A stretch of 64,000 nt of DNA from CAXXFQ01 sp963674475 (GTDB taxonomy: Bacteria; Planctomycetota; Planctomycetia; Pirellulales; Thermoguttaceae). The notes under the pieces were generated by a model that was not told the DNA's origin, searched no databases, and saw only the letters and a list, made by a program, of their open reading frames with translations. Of the stretch, positions 1 through 8,634 are shown piece after piece. Both the position numbers and the translations under genes were made by a program. Within the stretch, counting starts at the first letter, position 1. Every line of letters begins with the position of its first letter. The stretch spans positions 496,001 to 560,000 of the forward strand of contig CAXXFQ010000024.1 of NCBI GenBank assembly GCA_963674475.2. Reading direction: 5' to 3'.

Positions 1-1408
1 GGTCGCTGGTATAATTTGACTGGCCGGGACGATAGTATCTCAACTTAAGCGTTCCCTTTTGCACATGAACATCACCGGTCATACTCCCATTATGACCAAC
101 CAGGATCAATTCCGCATTTCCCTGCTTAATAAGTTTTCCATTACCGCTCAGCGACTTGTCCAGATGGAAATAGTTAAACATCGGATCGACAATGTCAAAT
201 CCACCGCCGTTTTCTCCCCAGATCATCTCGTCTTCTCCAAGGGAAGTAAAATCTTCTCCTTCCACCCGAAGAATACCACCGTCAAAGGTTAACTTACCGT
301 TGGCTAGGTTTATTTGACTTTTTTCATCAACGCACAGTTTACCACCTTTGAGAACCGTACCGCCGGTATAGGTATTATCTTTTGTCAGGGTAAGCGTCCC
401 GTTTCCGATTTTTTCCAGACTTGCTCCGCTTCCGCTTAGGACACCGGAGTAAGTAGTATCTTTGTTGTTTGCGCCAACAGTCAATACACTATTTACAGCC
501 AGCGCAAAATTGGTACTTCCGGTAATTCCGCCGAATGTGTGATTCAGCCCGTTCAGATCAAATCCGGAAGAAAGCTCCACATTACTTTTACCAAGAGCCT
601 TGGAGTTGGTTAATAGAAGCGTTCCCTGCTCAACCCAAGTCCTTCCGGTAAAGGTATTTGCTCCGCTGATAGTCATCGTTCCGGTTCCGGTTTTACCGAG
701 ACTGCCTGCCCCTTCAATAAGTCCTGAAAATTCAGTACTTGCATTATTCGCACCAACTCTTATCCATGAATCACTTGCGTCACTTCCACAATATAGTTTA
801 AGGGTCCCTGAACCGCTTATACCACCAAACTGATCGGCAGCATTTCCACTGGTACTGTATAAACCATTATCGTCAATAGTTATTGAAAGATTATCGTTCC
901 ATGAATCTGGTTCTGCTGATTGCAATTCACCTTGTTCGATAAGAATATTGCCAGATAAACCAAGCTGGGAATACATCTGTAAAGTTCCTGCCCCTTTTTT
1001 GACAAATCCATTTGTCCCAAGCAAACTGTGACTACCTCCTATAGATACACTGGTAGTGTTGTATATAAAAGGTTTGCCAGAAGTTCTGCGTAAAGTGAAT
1101 TTACCCCAGTTGCCGAAAGAAAAGTAGGTAGTACCCGCGAAGTATATACCACCAAGTGTAATATCAGGGTCACTGCTATAAATCTCGATAAAAGCTTGAT
1201 GATCTTTCCAGCCCTGTAATTCAACAGTTCTATTGGCGCCATTGGGAATATGTCCGTTAACCCAATTGCCAGTGTTCCACCAGTAGTCAGAATCAGTTTT
1301 GGTGCTGTCGTAATACCATGTACCGTCAGCAGCATGAACGGTGGAACAGACCTGCAAAAGCAGAGTAAATGAAATTAAAAATACACAGATATTCTTCAAA
1401 AAAGACAT
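1..1408 (-). CDS. Autotransporter-associated beta-strand repeat protein (3'-partial, runs off window)
   Basis: The frame is open from an ATG at 1408 to the first base of the window, 469 codons with no stop, so the gene continues beyond the left edge. The start MSFLKNICVFLISF is a Sec signal peptide ending near VHAAD, and AGAGGA lies five bases upstream of the ATG. The body repeats a pattern such as SGLIEGAGSLGKTGTGTMTI, followed by GANTFTGRTWVEQGTLLL, which is the autotransporter-associated beta-strand repeat (PATR-like). These repeats form extended beta-helical passenger domains of exported or surface proteins. The C-terminus lies outside the window, so a PEP-CTERM or barrel anchor cannot be judged. 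The next gene on the same strand (1518-2251) is a decayed relative. The specific function is unknown. Confidence 0.8.
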   Translation of the reverse strand, partial: MSFLKNICVFLISFTLLLQVCSTVHAADGTWYYDSTKTDSDYWWNTGNWVNGHIPNGANRTVELQGWKDHQAFIEIYSSDPDITLGGIYFAGTTYFSFGNWGKFTLRRTSGKPFIYNTTSVSIGGSHSLLGTNGFVKKGAGTLQMYSQLGLSGNILIEQGELQSAEPDSWNDNLSITIDDNGLYSTSGNAADQFGGISGSGTLKLYCGSDASDSWIRVGANNASTEFSGLIEGAGSLGKTGTGTMTISGANTFTGRTWVEQGTLLLTNSKALGKSNVELSSGFDLNGLNHTFGGITGSTNFALAVNSVLTVGANNKDTTYSGVLSGSGASLEKIGNGTLTLTKDNTYTGGTVLKGGKLCVDEKSQINLANGKLTFDGGILRVEGEDFTSLGEDEMIWGENGGGFDIVDPMFNYFHLDKSLSGNGKLIKQGNAELILVGHNGSMTGDVHVQKGTLKLRYYRPGQSNYTSD

Positions 1409-1517
1409 AAATTCCTCTATTTCGTTTAAGCTCTCAGAGCAATTCTACAGCTAAGCACAGAAAATTATCTCATAATTATTGGTTTTGTCAGGTTTAAGTG
1501 CCCAGCAGTACCGGCTA

Positions 1518-2251
1518 TTATATAATCCAGCGGGTGGTTGGTTGCTGGTTGTTACCCACTGTCAATACTCCGCTACGTCGCAGGTTAACCACTCCCCCGT
1601 CACCGGCCAGGCCGCCGATGCGTTCGTCGGTTTTATTGTATGTATAATCAAGACGTGCGCCTGAAGAAATCGTCACCACCTGGTCGTCACCAACAACATT
1701 GGCGTGGCCAAGTCGCAGGGTTCCTTGTTCGATATTCAGGTTGCCCGTCAGCTTGAGCGTGCCCGTATCGACAGACATCCCGCCGGTAGAGTTATTATTG
1801 CCCGAGAGCGTCAGGATTCTGTCGCCGCGTTTGACCAGCTTACCGCCGCCGTGAATACTGCCTGCAAAAGTCGCGTCGTTATCAGTGAGGAGAGCGAAAT
1901 CGAACCCTTGGGTTTCCACTGGTCGTTGCAAGCTGGACCCTCTGCCAGGGATCATCTTCCATACGTTAATAACTATAATTACCGGTGCATTCGAACACGA
2001 GATGCCCAAGCGTTACGGGCGTGTCAAGAGTGCATTGTATGGAGGTCGCATCTGGCCGGAAGGTTGCCGTCGCTCCAACCCCGTTGGCAATGTTGCCGTT
2101 TTCCCAAGTGGCTGGGTCAGACCAATTCACATTGTAGCTTCCGCCCGAAGGAGCTTTGATCCATACCCCATCGGTCGCACGGAGAGGAGAGGAAGGTTCC
2201 AGTAAGACCAATCACCCCAAGGGCGAGAAGGAGGGCATATCGGGTTTTCAT
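1518..2251 (-). pseudogene. Decayed autotransporter beta-strand repeat gene, two frameshifts
   Basis: Three reading frames must be joined to read one protein. The signal peptide starts at ATG 2251 (MKTRYALLLALGV). It then shifts frame into RATDGVWIKAPSGGSYNVNWSDPATWENG, the usual N-terminus of this family, which stops at 1966. A third frame (from about 1975) carries ATFAGSIHGGGKLVKRGDRI and GGMSVDTGTLKLTGNLNI, which are beta-strand repeat cores, and ends at 1518 without a membrane or PEP-CTERM anchor. With two frameshifts and no anchor this is a dead relative of the gene at 1-1408. The reading frames are seen directly. The family assignment rests on the repeat pattern. Confidence 0.7.
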
Positions 2252-2545
2252 AGTGTCAGTGTTCCTATTGGCGTCGGTGCCGAGCGGGGGGAGGTACTTT
2301 TGCTTGAACTTCTGGCAAATCCGTTATTTACTCTGTATTTCTCGCAATTTACGACAAACCTGTAATTCTAACCTAATCTCAAGGTAACTTCAATGTATTT
2401 TTCGGAGCAGCCCCTTCTTAGGATGTACGGGTTCTTTTAGAATGACCGCTAATATGGATTAAACCGATTTTTTCGATCCGTAGCGTAGGTATGGTCTGCT
2501 TTTCGGGATGTCCCTTTGATTGTTAGAATTGGCTTTGGGCTCCTG
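2252..2545. other. Intergenic stretch, nothing recognised
   Basis: No convincing coding frame, RNA gene or repeat is seen between the signal-peptide start of the decayed repeat gene and the IS256 element. Confidence 0.5.
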
Positions 2546-3912
2546 GGTTGTTAGGTTACTGCGTCTTCTTTCTGGCGTCAACGGAGCGTAGGCCGTAGCG
2601 GAGTCGACGCCTGAGTCGATCGCAGCCCTTCGGGAGGACGCTCCAATGCCTCCGCCAACGACGGCAGGTCCTGCCAGCCCCCAAGCCGACGAAAACCCTT
2701 CTCCACCTCCATTAGCGCAAACGCCAACCAACGCGATGCCTGGTCCGTCTCCGCTCGAAATCGCGTTACATGCCCAAGCTTCCGACGCGTGTTGCGAAAC
2801 GAATTCTCGATCAGGTTCGTGCTCAACAAACTCTTATGAAGCGTCGCCGGGACCTCAAGCGAATTTGGCGCGATCAGTTCCGCGCTCGCCTCATAAAAAC
2901 TCTTCAGCGCCTCCGCGTTCTTCCCGGACAAAAACATTTCGAGTTCGGCATACACCTCCTCGGCCGCCTCCTTGCCTTGCACGTCGCGAAGCCGTTTGAA
3001 CAGCCGCGCCACCTCGCCCCAATCTCGCTTCGACAAATACCCGCGAAGATTTCGCTCCTTGTGAACCAGGCAACGCTGGATCACCGCGTTCGGGAAGAAC
3101 TTCAACGTCGCCTTTTTCAAGGCCGCGCTCCCATCGAGCACCACCAGCAGACGACGCTTCGGCGCGAATCCGCGCGCGACGATCCGCGCTAACAAATCGC
3201 GGCAGACCTCGTAATTCTCCGTACTTCCCAGCGCGAAGTCGAGCACATGTTTCGTCCCGCCCGACGCGACCCCAATCGCCACGATCGCCGTCTGCTCCTT
3301 CGAAAGCACGATCCCGTCGAGCATCATCACTAGCCAATCGCGCGAGGCTCGTCGATCTGCTTGGCGCCCGCCTCGATCCAAAGCCGTGAAACGTTCGACT
3401 TGCTCACGCCGGGCGACTCGGGATGCACGTCGGAAACTTCGCGTGAACTCACGCCCGCCGTCAACGCGCGAAAGACCATGGCGTGAAGTTTCTCTCGCCG
3501 CCGAGCCGACTTGTACGACTTCAACCGGACTTCCTCGCTCGAACCATTCTTCCTCTTCCGCCGCACCCGGGGCCGCTTCACGTTCTCCAGTCGCCCTTCC
3601 CAGACGACCAAGCCGTCCGCGCTCCCCGCGCGTTGATGGTCGGCATCGCCATCCGGATGATACTTGAGCCCGCAAAGCTCGTCGACCTCGGCGGCCATGA
3701 CGTCGGCGATCATCACACGGACCGCACCTCGAAGATACTCGCGGAAAATCCGCCCCGTTTCGGAGGCGTCAGCTTGCCCCAACTGTTCGATGAACTTAGA
3801 CTGATTCATGACGGTGGTCTCCTTTCACGGCCGGACCCATTCCAGCCGTTTTTCTTTAGTGAACACTCGGCATTATCGCCGAGCCGGAGACCATCGTCAA
3901 TTTTTAACAACC
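2546..3912 (-). mobile_element. IS256-family insertion sequence (boundaries tentative)
   Basis: A full-length but frameshifted mutator-type transposase occupies 2578-3809. The boundaries are proposed from a short inverted match, GGTTGTTA at 2546-2553 and its complement TAACAACC at 3905-3912. Only eight bases match cleanly, so the ends are uncertain. The plus-strand gene starting at once after 3912 lacks a start, which fits insertion into or beside its 5' part. A perfect 6-bp stem hairpin (CTCGGC/GCCGAG, 3866-3883) lies in the upstream non-coding end. Confidence 0.6.
2578..3809 (-). pseudogene. IS256-family (mutator) DDE transposase, frameshifted
   Basis: The N-terminal part (ATG 3809, MNQSKFIEQLGQ) ends at 3330 after IEAGAKQIDEPRAIG. 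The C-terminal part reads DWLVMMLDGIVLSKEQ in the next frame and runs to 2578. Removing one of the two G residues at 3346-3347 restores a continuous DELARDWLVMMLDGI, so a single-base insertion separates the halves. The rejoined protein is about 410 residues, the normal length for the family. The DDE residues are visible: D in MMLDGI, D in LLVVLDGS and E in STNLIENSFRNTRR. IS256 enzymes normally come from one frame, so this copy should not make an active enzyme by itself. Confidence 0.85.
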
Positions 3913-4806
3913 AATGGGACGCTTTCCAGTTTTCGCCGGGCTGTTGTTGCGAAGAAGAGTCCCCTTGCGTCAATTGCGTCAACCAGTGAGGAGAGTATCT
4001 GATCCTCGACGCCGGGCCCTACGGCAAGGCGGCCATGGAGTGGTCGAACGATTGCGCGGCAAGGACGGCGGCCGGTACTGCCAGCGGCAGCGGCATGGTG
4101 CTCTCTGCCTGGGGCACGAGCAACGTCACGCTTCGCAAATATGGAACCTGCTGCTCCTGCGACCCCCTCGACGATTATCCCACCATCCCCGGGCCACCAC
4201 CTTACGACTGCTCAAACTTTGTCTTCGAACAATCGAGCGGAACTCCGATCACAATTACGGCCTCCACTCAGCGGGTCGATCCGGTCTTTGGCTTAAACGC
4301 GGAGCCGGAGGTGGAGCAAGTCGAGGTCTCGGGCGTGGGGACCAACCCGGACTCGCCGTGCGACGACTACGGTTGCGATAATATCGATGGGACCTACGTC
4401 TGCGAGAAGACCTATAGCGGGCCAAGACCGTCGTTGCCTGCTCGGCACCATTGGGAATATAACGGGCCGGGGCCGATGTTGAAGGCGTACCGTACAGGTT
4501 CTGGCTACACCTGTGGCGATCCGATCGAGGTCGCTCCGTCACGTATTTCTTGCGAGGTCGAAGCGTTCACCGACACCTGGTATAGCTACGGCTGCGACCT
4601 TGTGAGGTACGTGTACTTTCATCTTCGCGTCATCTGCGGAGATCCGATCGTCCCGCTGGCATCGTGGATAAAATGGAGCAAGGGTACCTGGGAAGCGAAG
4701 ACTGAATCGCACCCGATGCACTATGACTTCTTAAGCGGCCCCCCGGAGATGACGTTTTATACGTGTCACAACTGCCCCTCTTGTCGAGGCGGGAGCGTTT
4801 CGATAA
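3913..4806 (+). pseudogene. Cys-rich protein of unknown family, 5'-truncated and interrupted
   Basis: One frame reads NNQWDAFQFSPGCCCEEES... and PCVNCVNQ, then a TGA at 3987, then continues GEYLILDAGPYGKAAMEWSND through many Cys-containing segments (YGTCCSCDPLDDYPTIP, DSPCDDYGCDNIDGTYVC, TFYTCHNCPSCRGG). The first in-frame ATG after the TGA is at 4035. The frame formally stays open to 5249. From about 4800, however, the next gene is read in another frame, and a TAA at 4804-4806 sits one base before that gene's ATG, so the ancestral stop was probably there. No signal peptide survives because the 5' end abuts the IS256 element. The regular CxxC/CxC motifs suggest disulfide- or metal-rich domains. 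The function is unknown. Confidence 0.45.
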
Positions 4807-4807
4807 C

Positions 4808-5194
4808 ATGGTGGAACGCACCTTCACCCGCAACGGCCCCGACGTCGTCTGTACCCGCTGCGGCCGAGTCGTCAAGAACTACACCGGCGACCTCGCCCGC
4901 TTGCACGCCGCGTGTCGTGTCGACGAAGACGGCAAGCCGCTCCCGCCATCAAAACCACCCACGCTCCTCAATCTCGCCAAGCATTACGCCGTCGCGAGCG
5001 CCCGCTGGAGTTCCGCCGGTTGGCCGAGCCGTAGCGACGAAGAGGTCGAAGCGATCCTTGCCATCTGTCAAGCGTGTGAAAACTACAACGGCGCCGGATG
5101 CAACCTCTGCGGCTGCCGCGTCAATCGAAAGCGAGCCGCCTTGCTCAATAAAGCCAGAATGGCGACCGAGCGGTGTCCAGTTGGGTTGTGGTGA
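4808..5194 (+). CDS. Small putative zinc-knuckle protein, unknown function
   Basis: 128 aa starting MVERTFTRNGPDVVCTRCG. The ATG follows TAAC, so it lies one base after the likely stop of the upstream Cys-rich gene, with GGGAG about 12 bases upstream. Two Cys clusters are visible: CTRCG with a later H and C (about residues 15-36), and CQACENYNGAGCNLCGC near residue 95. The arrangement is compatible with two zinc-binding knuckles. The C-terminus NKARMATERCPVGLW recurs as short relics elsewhere in this window (22487-22522 and about 38680-38700), so the protein belongs to a dispersed multicopy family here. A GTG at 4763 in the same frame is a less likely start. I do not recognise a named domain. 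Confidence 0.65.
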   Translation: MVERTFTRNGPDVVCTRCGRVVKNYTGDLARLHAACRVDEDGKPLPPSKPPTLLNLAKHYAVASARWSSAGWPSRSDEEVEAILAICQACENYNGAGCNLCGCRVNRKRAALLNKARMATERCPVGLW

Positions 5195-5349
5195 GTCTCA
5201 ATCTTTCCATCAGACAGAGTTTCCTATTATGAGATTATTCTCATCGTAAAGAGATAGAGAACCACGGCATCGGTCTACGGAACCGAAGGGGGGGCTCAAT
5301 TTATCTCGCCTTACCAATAATGATAGCTGCACGCTCGTTTTATAATGAA

Positions 5350-6567
5350 TCATTCGGCGCGGAGGGCTTCGATCGGTTCGAGGGAAGCGGCACGGAGGGC
5401 GGGGTAGAGGCCGAAGAGGATGCCGAGGCTGACGGTAAAAACGAAAGCGATGACGACCGATTCCCAGGAGACGATCGCGTCCCAAAAGTCGAAGGTCGAT
5501 GCGATAAGCGTTGTGGTTATGCCGATGAAAATGCCGACAAAGCCGCCAAAGGAAGCGAGCATCGCGGATTCGAGAAGGAACTGGTTGCGGATGTCGGCTC
5601 GGCAAGCGCCCAGGGCACGACGCAAGCCGATTTCGTGGACGCGTTCGCGGACGGAGATGAGCATGACGGCAAGGATACCTATGCCACCGACCAAGAGTGA
5701 AATGCCCGAGACGCTGCCAACCAGCAGTGTCATGGACCTTGCCAACTCGCGTTCGCCTGCCAGCAACGTGGCCTGATTTTGGATCGTAAAATCGTCCGGC
5801 TTTCCTTCCAAGCGATGACGACGGCACAGGATATCGCGGATCTCTTGCTCGGCAGTCTCTAACAGATCGCTTTGTTTTGCTTGGACATAGATGGTTTGGA
5901 TATAAATCACGTTCATGAGCCGACGCATGGCTGCACTGAGAGGGATCAATATCACGTCATCCTGGTCCAGGCCGTTGGGGTCGACTCCTTTAGGTTTTGT
6001 AACGCCGATCACTTCGAACGGGACTCGACCAATCCGGATGGTTTGGCCGATTGGATCGGAATTGGCGAAAAGGTTTTCCACAACCGTCGGGCCGAGTACG
6101 GCGAGCCGTCGTGCGGCTCGGTTTTCCTCTGCGTCGAAAAAACGACCTGAGGCGAGTGCGATTTCCCGGACGGAAAAGCCCTCGGGCGTGATGCCCATGA
6201 CGTTGGTGTTAGTGTTTTCGGCTTCCCAACGCGTGGCCAGTTTCTTGCTTGTTGCGGGCGCGGCGGCAGCGACCGCAGGGCACTGCCGGGCGATCGCCTC
6301 CGCATCTTCAGGGAGAAGCGACACGACGGTGGTCATTTGTCGTTGACGTCCGGCGACCAGTCGCGTTTGTCCAGCACTGACCGTAATGAGGTTGGTTCCC
6401 ATGGCCCGAATCTGATCGAGGATCTTTCTTTCGGCTCCTTTTCCGATCGACACCATGACGATCACAGCCGCCACGCCGACGACGATTCCCAACACACTCA
6501 GCGTGGTCCGCAACTTATGGGCAGCGAGGATCTCCAGCGAAAGCGTGGCGTTTTTGGAAAACTTCAT
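5350..6567 (-). CDS. MacB/FtsX-type ABC transporter permease (distal copy)
   Basis: 405 aa. It has the classical type VII ABC permease layout: an N-terminal membrane helix (about residues 20-40, LSVLGIVVGVAAVIVMV), a large periplasmic MacB-like core of about 230 residues, and three C-terminal helices in an FtsX domain containing RVHEIGLRRALGACRADI. I chose ATG 6567 because its first bases overlap the stop of the upstream permease as ATGA (6564-6567), indicating translational coupling. An upstream in-frame extension to 6729 lies wholly inside the neighbour. With the ATPase at 7775-8509 and the adaptor at 8635-10005 it forms a tripartite-style mechanotransmission pump. The substrate is unknown. 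Confidence 0.9.
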   Translation of the reverse strand: MKFSKNATLSLEILAAHKLRTTLSVLGIVVGVAAVIVMVSIGKGAERKILDQIRAMGTNLITVSAGQTRLVAGRQRQMTTVVSLLPEDAEAIARQCPAVAAAAPATSKKLATRWEAENTNTNVMGITPEGFSVREIALASGRFFDAEENRAARRLAVLGPTVVENLFANSDPIGQTIRIGRVPFEVIGVTKPKGVDPNGLDQDDVILIPLSAAMRRLMNVIYIQTIYVQAKQSDLLETAEQEIRDILCRRHRLEGKPDDFTIQNQATLLAGERELARSMTLLVGSVSGISLLVGGIGILAVMLISVRERVHEIGLRRALGACRADIRNQFLLESAMLASFGGFVGIFIGITTTLIASTFDFWDAIVSWESVVIAFVFTVSLGILFGLYPALRAASLEPIEALRAE

Positions 6568-7778
6568 CGCAAGGCGTCCACCGGTTTGAGTCGGGCAGCA
6601 TGTCGGGCAGGCTGCACACCGAAAAAGGTGCCGACAAGCAGGGCGAACAGTGCGGCCAGTGCGAAAGGTTCCCACGAGATGATAACCGGTATTTTCGTTA
6701 AGCGGGCGATCAGCAGTGCTATGCCCCACCCCAAGCCTGTGCCGAGCAACATTCCCAAAAACGTCACGGCAAGCGACTCGGTAAGGAACTGAAGGAACAC
6801 GTCGCGCCGGGTCGCCCCGACCGCGCGTCGAAGGCCGATCTCTTTGGTTCGTTCGGCGACCGAGATGAGCAGGATGTTCATCAGGACCACACCGCCGACC
6901 AGCAGGCTCAGTCCTGCCAGGGCGATGAGCAACAACGAGAGAGTACGCGAAGTGCCTCGTGAAACTTTCGCGATGATCGTCGGCGTGATTATTCTGAAAT
7001 CATCTTCCTCGGATGGAGTGATATGATGGCGGTCGTGGATCAGTTTCCGGATCGCGTCGACTTGTTTTGGTATTAGCGACTCGTCCTGGCTGACAATCCG
7101 CACGGCGCCGACGTAGTCGACGTTCATGATTCGGCGCATGGCGGTCGTGATAGGAACGATCATGCGGTTATCGAAATCGGCCACACCACCCATGCCACCA
7201 GTTCCCTTTTTTTTCAACACTCCTTTAACGGTCAGAGCGACTTTGTTCACATAGAGCGTCTGGCCGATCGGGTCTTCATCGCCAAAAAGATCCCGTTTAA
7301 TGGAGCTTCCGATAACACAGACGCGTGCCATGGTTGCAACGTCTTCATTAGTGATGCCGTCTCCTTCGACCGCTTCCCACTTCCATGCGTTGTGCCAGTC
7401 GGGCTCCACGCCCCAGACGACGGCTTGGATCTGATTGGTTTCGTGTTTGAGATTCATCTTAAACCGCCACGCTTGGGGAGTGACTATTTCGAGCCCTTCG
7501 ATTTGCTCGCGGACCGCTTGGGCATCTTCGAGTCGGAGCGTCGTGGTGTTCATGTCGGGCGGAGGGAGGTCTTTCCCACCACCGGCAATCAGCATGATAG
7601 AACGTGGTCCCCACTTTGCAACCCGTTTGGCCACTTTGCCTTCGGTCCCTTTTCCGATGGCCATGATAACGACGACAGCCGCGATGCCGACGATCGTGCC
7701 TGCCATCATGAAGAACGTGCGGACTTTGTTGGCCGCAAGGGCCCGGATTCCCTCGCCAGCGATACGGAATATTTTCAT
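6564..7778 (-). CDS. MacB/FtsX-type ABC transporter permease (proximal copy)
   Basis: 404 aa, starting MKIFRIAGEGIRALAANKVR. It has an N-terminal helix near residues 20-40, a periplasmic MacB core (PIGQTLYVNKVALTVKGV is typical) and three C-terminal helices with the conserved cytoplasmic loop AERTKEIGLRRAVGATRRDV. Its ATG overlaps the ATPase stop by four bases (7775-7778) and its own stop overlaps the next permease start, so all three are probably co-translated. It is a divergent paralogue of the permease at 5350-6567. Two distinct permeases with one ATPase suggest a heterodimeric membrane unit, in contrast with E. coli MacB, which is a homodimer with the ATPase fused on. Confidence 0.9.
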   Translation of the reverse strand: MKIFRIAGEGIRALAANKVRTFFMMAGTIVGIAAVVVIMAIGKGTEGKVAKRVAKWGPRSIMLIAGGGKDLPPPDMNTTTLRLEDAQAVREQIEGLEIVTPQAWRFKMNLKHETNQIQAVVWGVEPDWHNAWKWEAVEGDGITNEDVATMARVCVIGSSIKRDLFGDEDPIGQTLYVNKVALTVKGVLKKKGTGGMGGVADFDNRMIVPITTAMRRIMNVDYVGAVRIVSQDESLIPKQVDAIRKLIHDRHHITPSEEDDFRIITPTIIAKVSRGTSRTLSLLLIALAGLSLLVGGVVLMNILLISVAERTKEIGLRRAVGATRRDVFLQFLTESLAVTFLGMLLGTGLGWGIALLIARLTKIPVIISWEPFALAALFALLVGTFFGVQPARHAARLKPVDALR

Positions 7779-8509
7779 TGCGTGTCCTCCTGATTGGCAA
7801 GAGAATTCAGCTCTTCGATGGCATTTCGCGGTGTCGTGACGGAAATTTCCTCCGCCACACGACCGTCGTCCATGACGATGATCCGCTTGGCGTGGTCGGC
7901 CACTTCGCGATCGTGCGTGACGATGACGAGCGTCCGCCCCTGTTCGTTCAAGCGTTGGAAGATGGCAAGCACTTCGGCACCACTGCGGGAGTCGAGGTTA
8001 CCGGTCGGTTCGTCAGCAAGGATGATCGATGGGTTGTTTATCAACGCCCGGGCAATGGCTACTCGCTGTTGCTGTCCGCCCGAAATTTGGTTGGGAGCAT
8101 AATCCAGACGGTCTGCCAGTCCGACGATGGCGAGCGCTTCGGCGGCCTGTTCTTCGGCCTCTTCCGGATAGTGATCGGAATAGATCAACGGGAGCATGAC
8201 ATTTTTCAGGGCCGTGGTCCGTTGAAGCAAGTGGAACTGTTGGAAAATAAATCCGATCTTGTGATTTCGCAGGTGCGACAGCTCGTCGTCCGCCAGATTC
8301 ACCATATCGATGTCGTCGAGCCGGTAATGACCGGTGGTCGGTTTGTCCAAACAACCGAGGATGTTCATGAGAGTCGACTTGCCCGTCCCTGAGGCGCCCA
8401 TGATCGCGACGTATTCTCCCGGCTCGATGCGGAACGATATCTCCTTGAGCACCGGCGTGATCACTTCACCGTTGGTGTAGGTTTTTTCAATGGATTGAAG
8501 TTCAATCAT
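7775..8509 (-). CDS. ABC transporter ATP-binding protein (LolD/MacB-type)
   Basis: 244 aa nucleotide-binding domain. It has Walker A GASGTGKST (38-46), the Q-loop at about residue 90 (FIFQQFHLL), signature SGGQQQRVAIARAL (from 143), Walker B IILADEPTGNLD (from 162) and H-loop VTHD (197-200). This is the LolD/MacB/FtsE class that works with FtsX-type permeases. It lies immediately upstream of two such permeases with a 4-bp overlap, so it very likely energises both. It is separated from the upstream adaptor gene by 125 bases, in which no gene is seen. Confidence 0.93.
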   Translation of the reverse strand: MIELQSIEKTYTNGEVITPVLKEISFRIEPGEYVAIMGASGTGKSTLMNILGCLDKPTTGHYRLDDIDMVNLADDELSHLRNHKIGFIFQQFHLLQRTTALKNVMLPLIYSDHYPEEAEEQAAEALAIVGLADRLDYAPNQISGGQQQRVAIARALINNPSIILADEPTGNLDSRSGAEVLAIFQRLNEQGRTLVIVTHDREVADHAKRIIVMDDGRVAEEISVTTPRNAIEELNSLANQEDTQ

Positions 8510-8634
8510 GGATCTTCCTTGGAATTTTAGTGTTTGCCCCCGCGTTATCGTAACCGTTTAGCCGTCGGACAGCGTCCGTCGTGTTTTCAGAGATATCCCA
8601 AACGCGTTGAACGTTGTTCGATGGCTAAACGTTT

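Noticed and set aside
2578..3809. Programmed frameshifting in the IS256 transposase
   Set aside because: IS256 members use one frame and no slippery heptamer is evident. One inserted base explains the break.
4807..5249. Extension of the Cys-rich frame to 5249
   Set aside because: After about 4800 this frame becomes a Ser/Pro/Arg-rich shadow of the small Cys-knuckle gene, which reads well in another frame.
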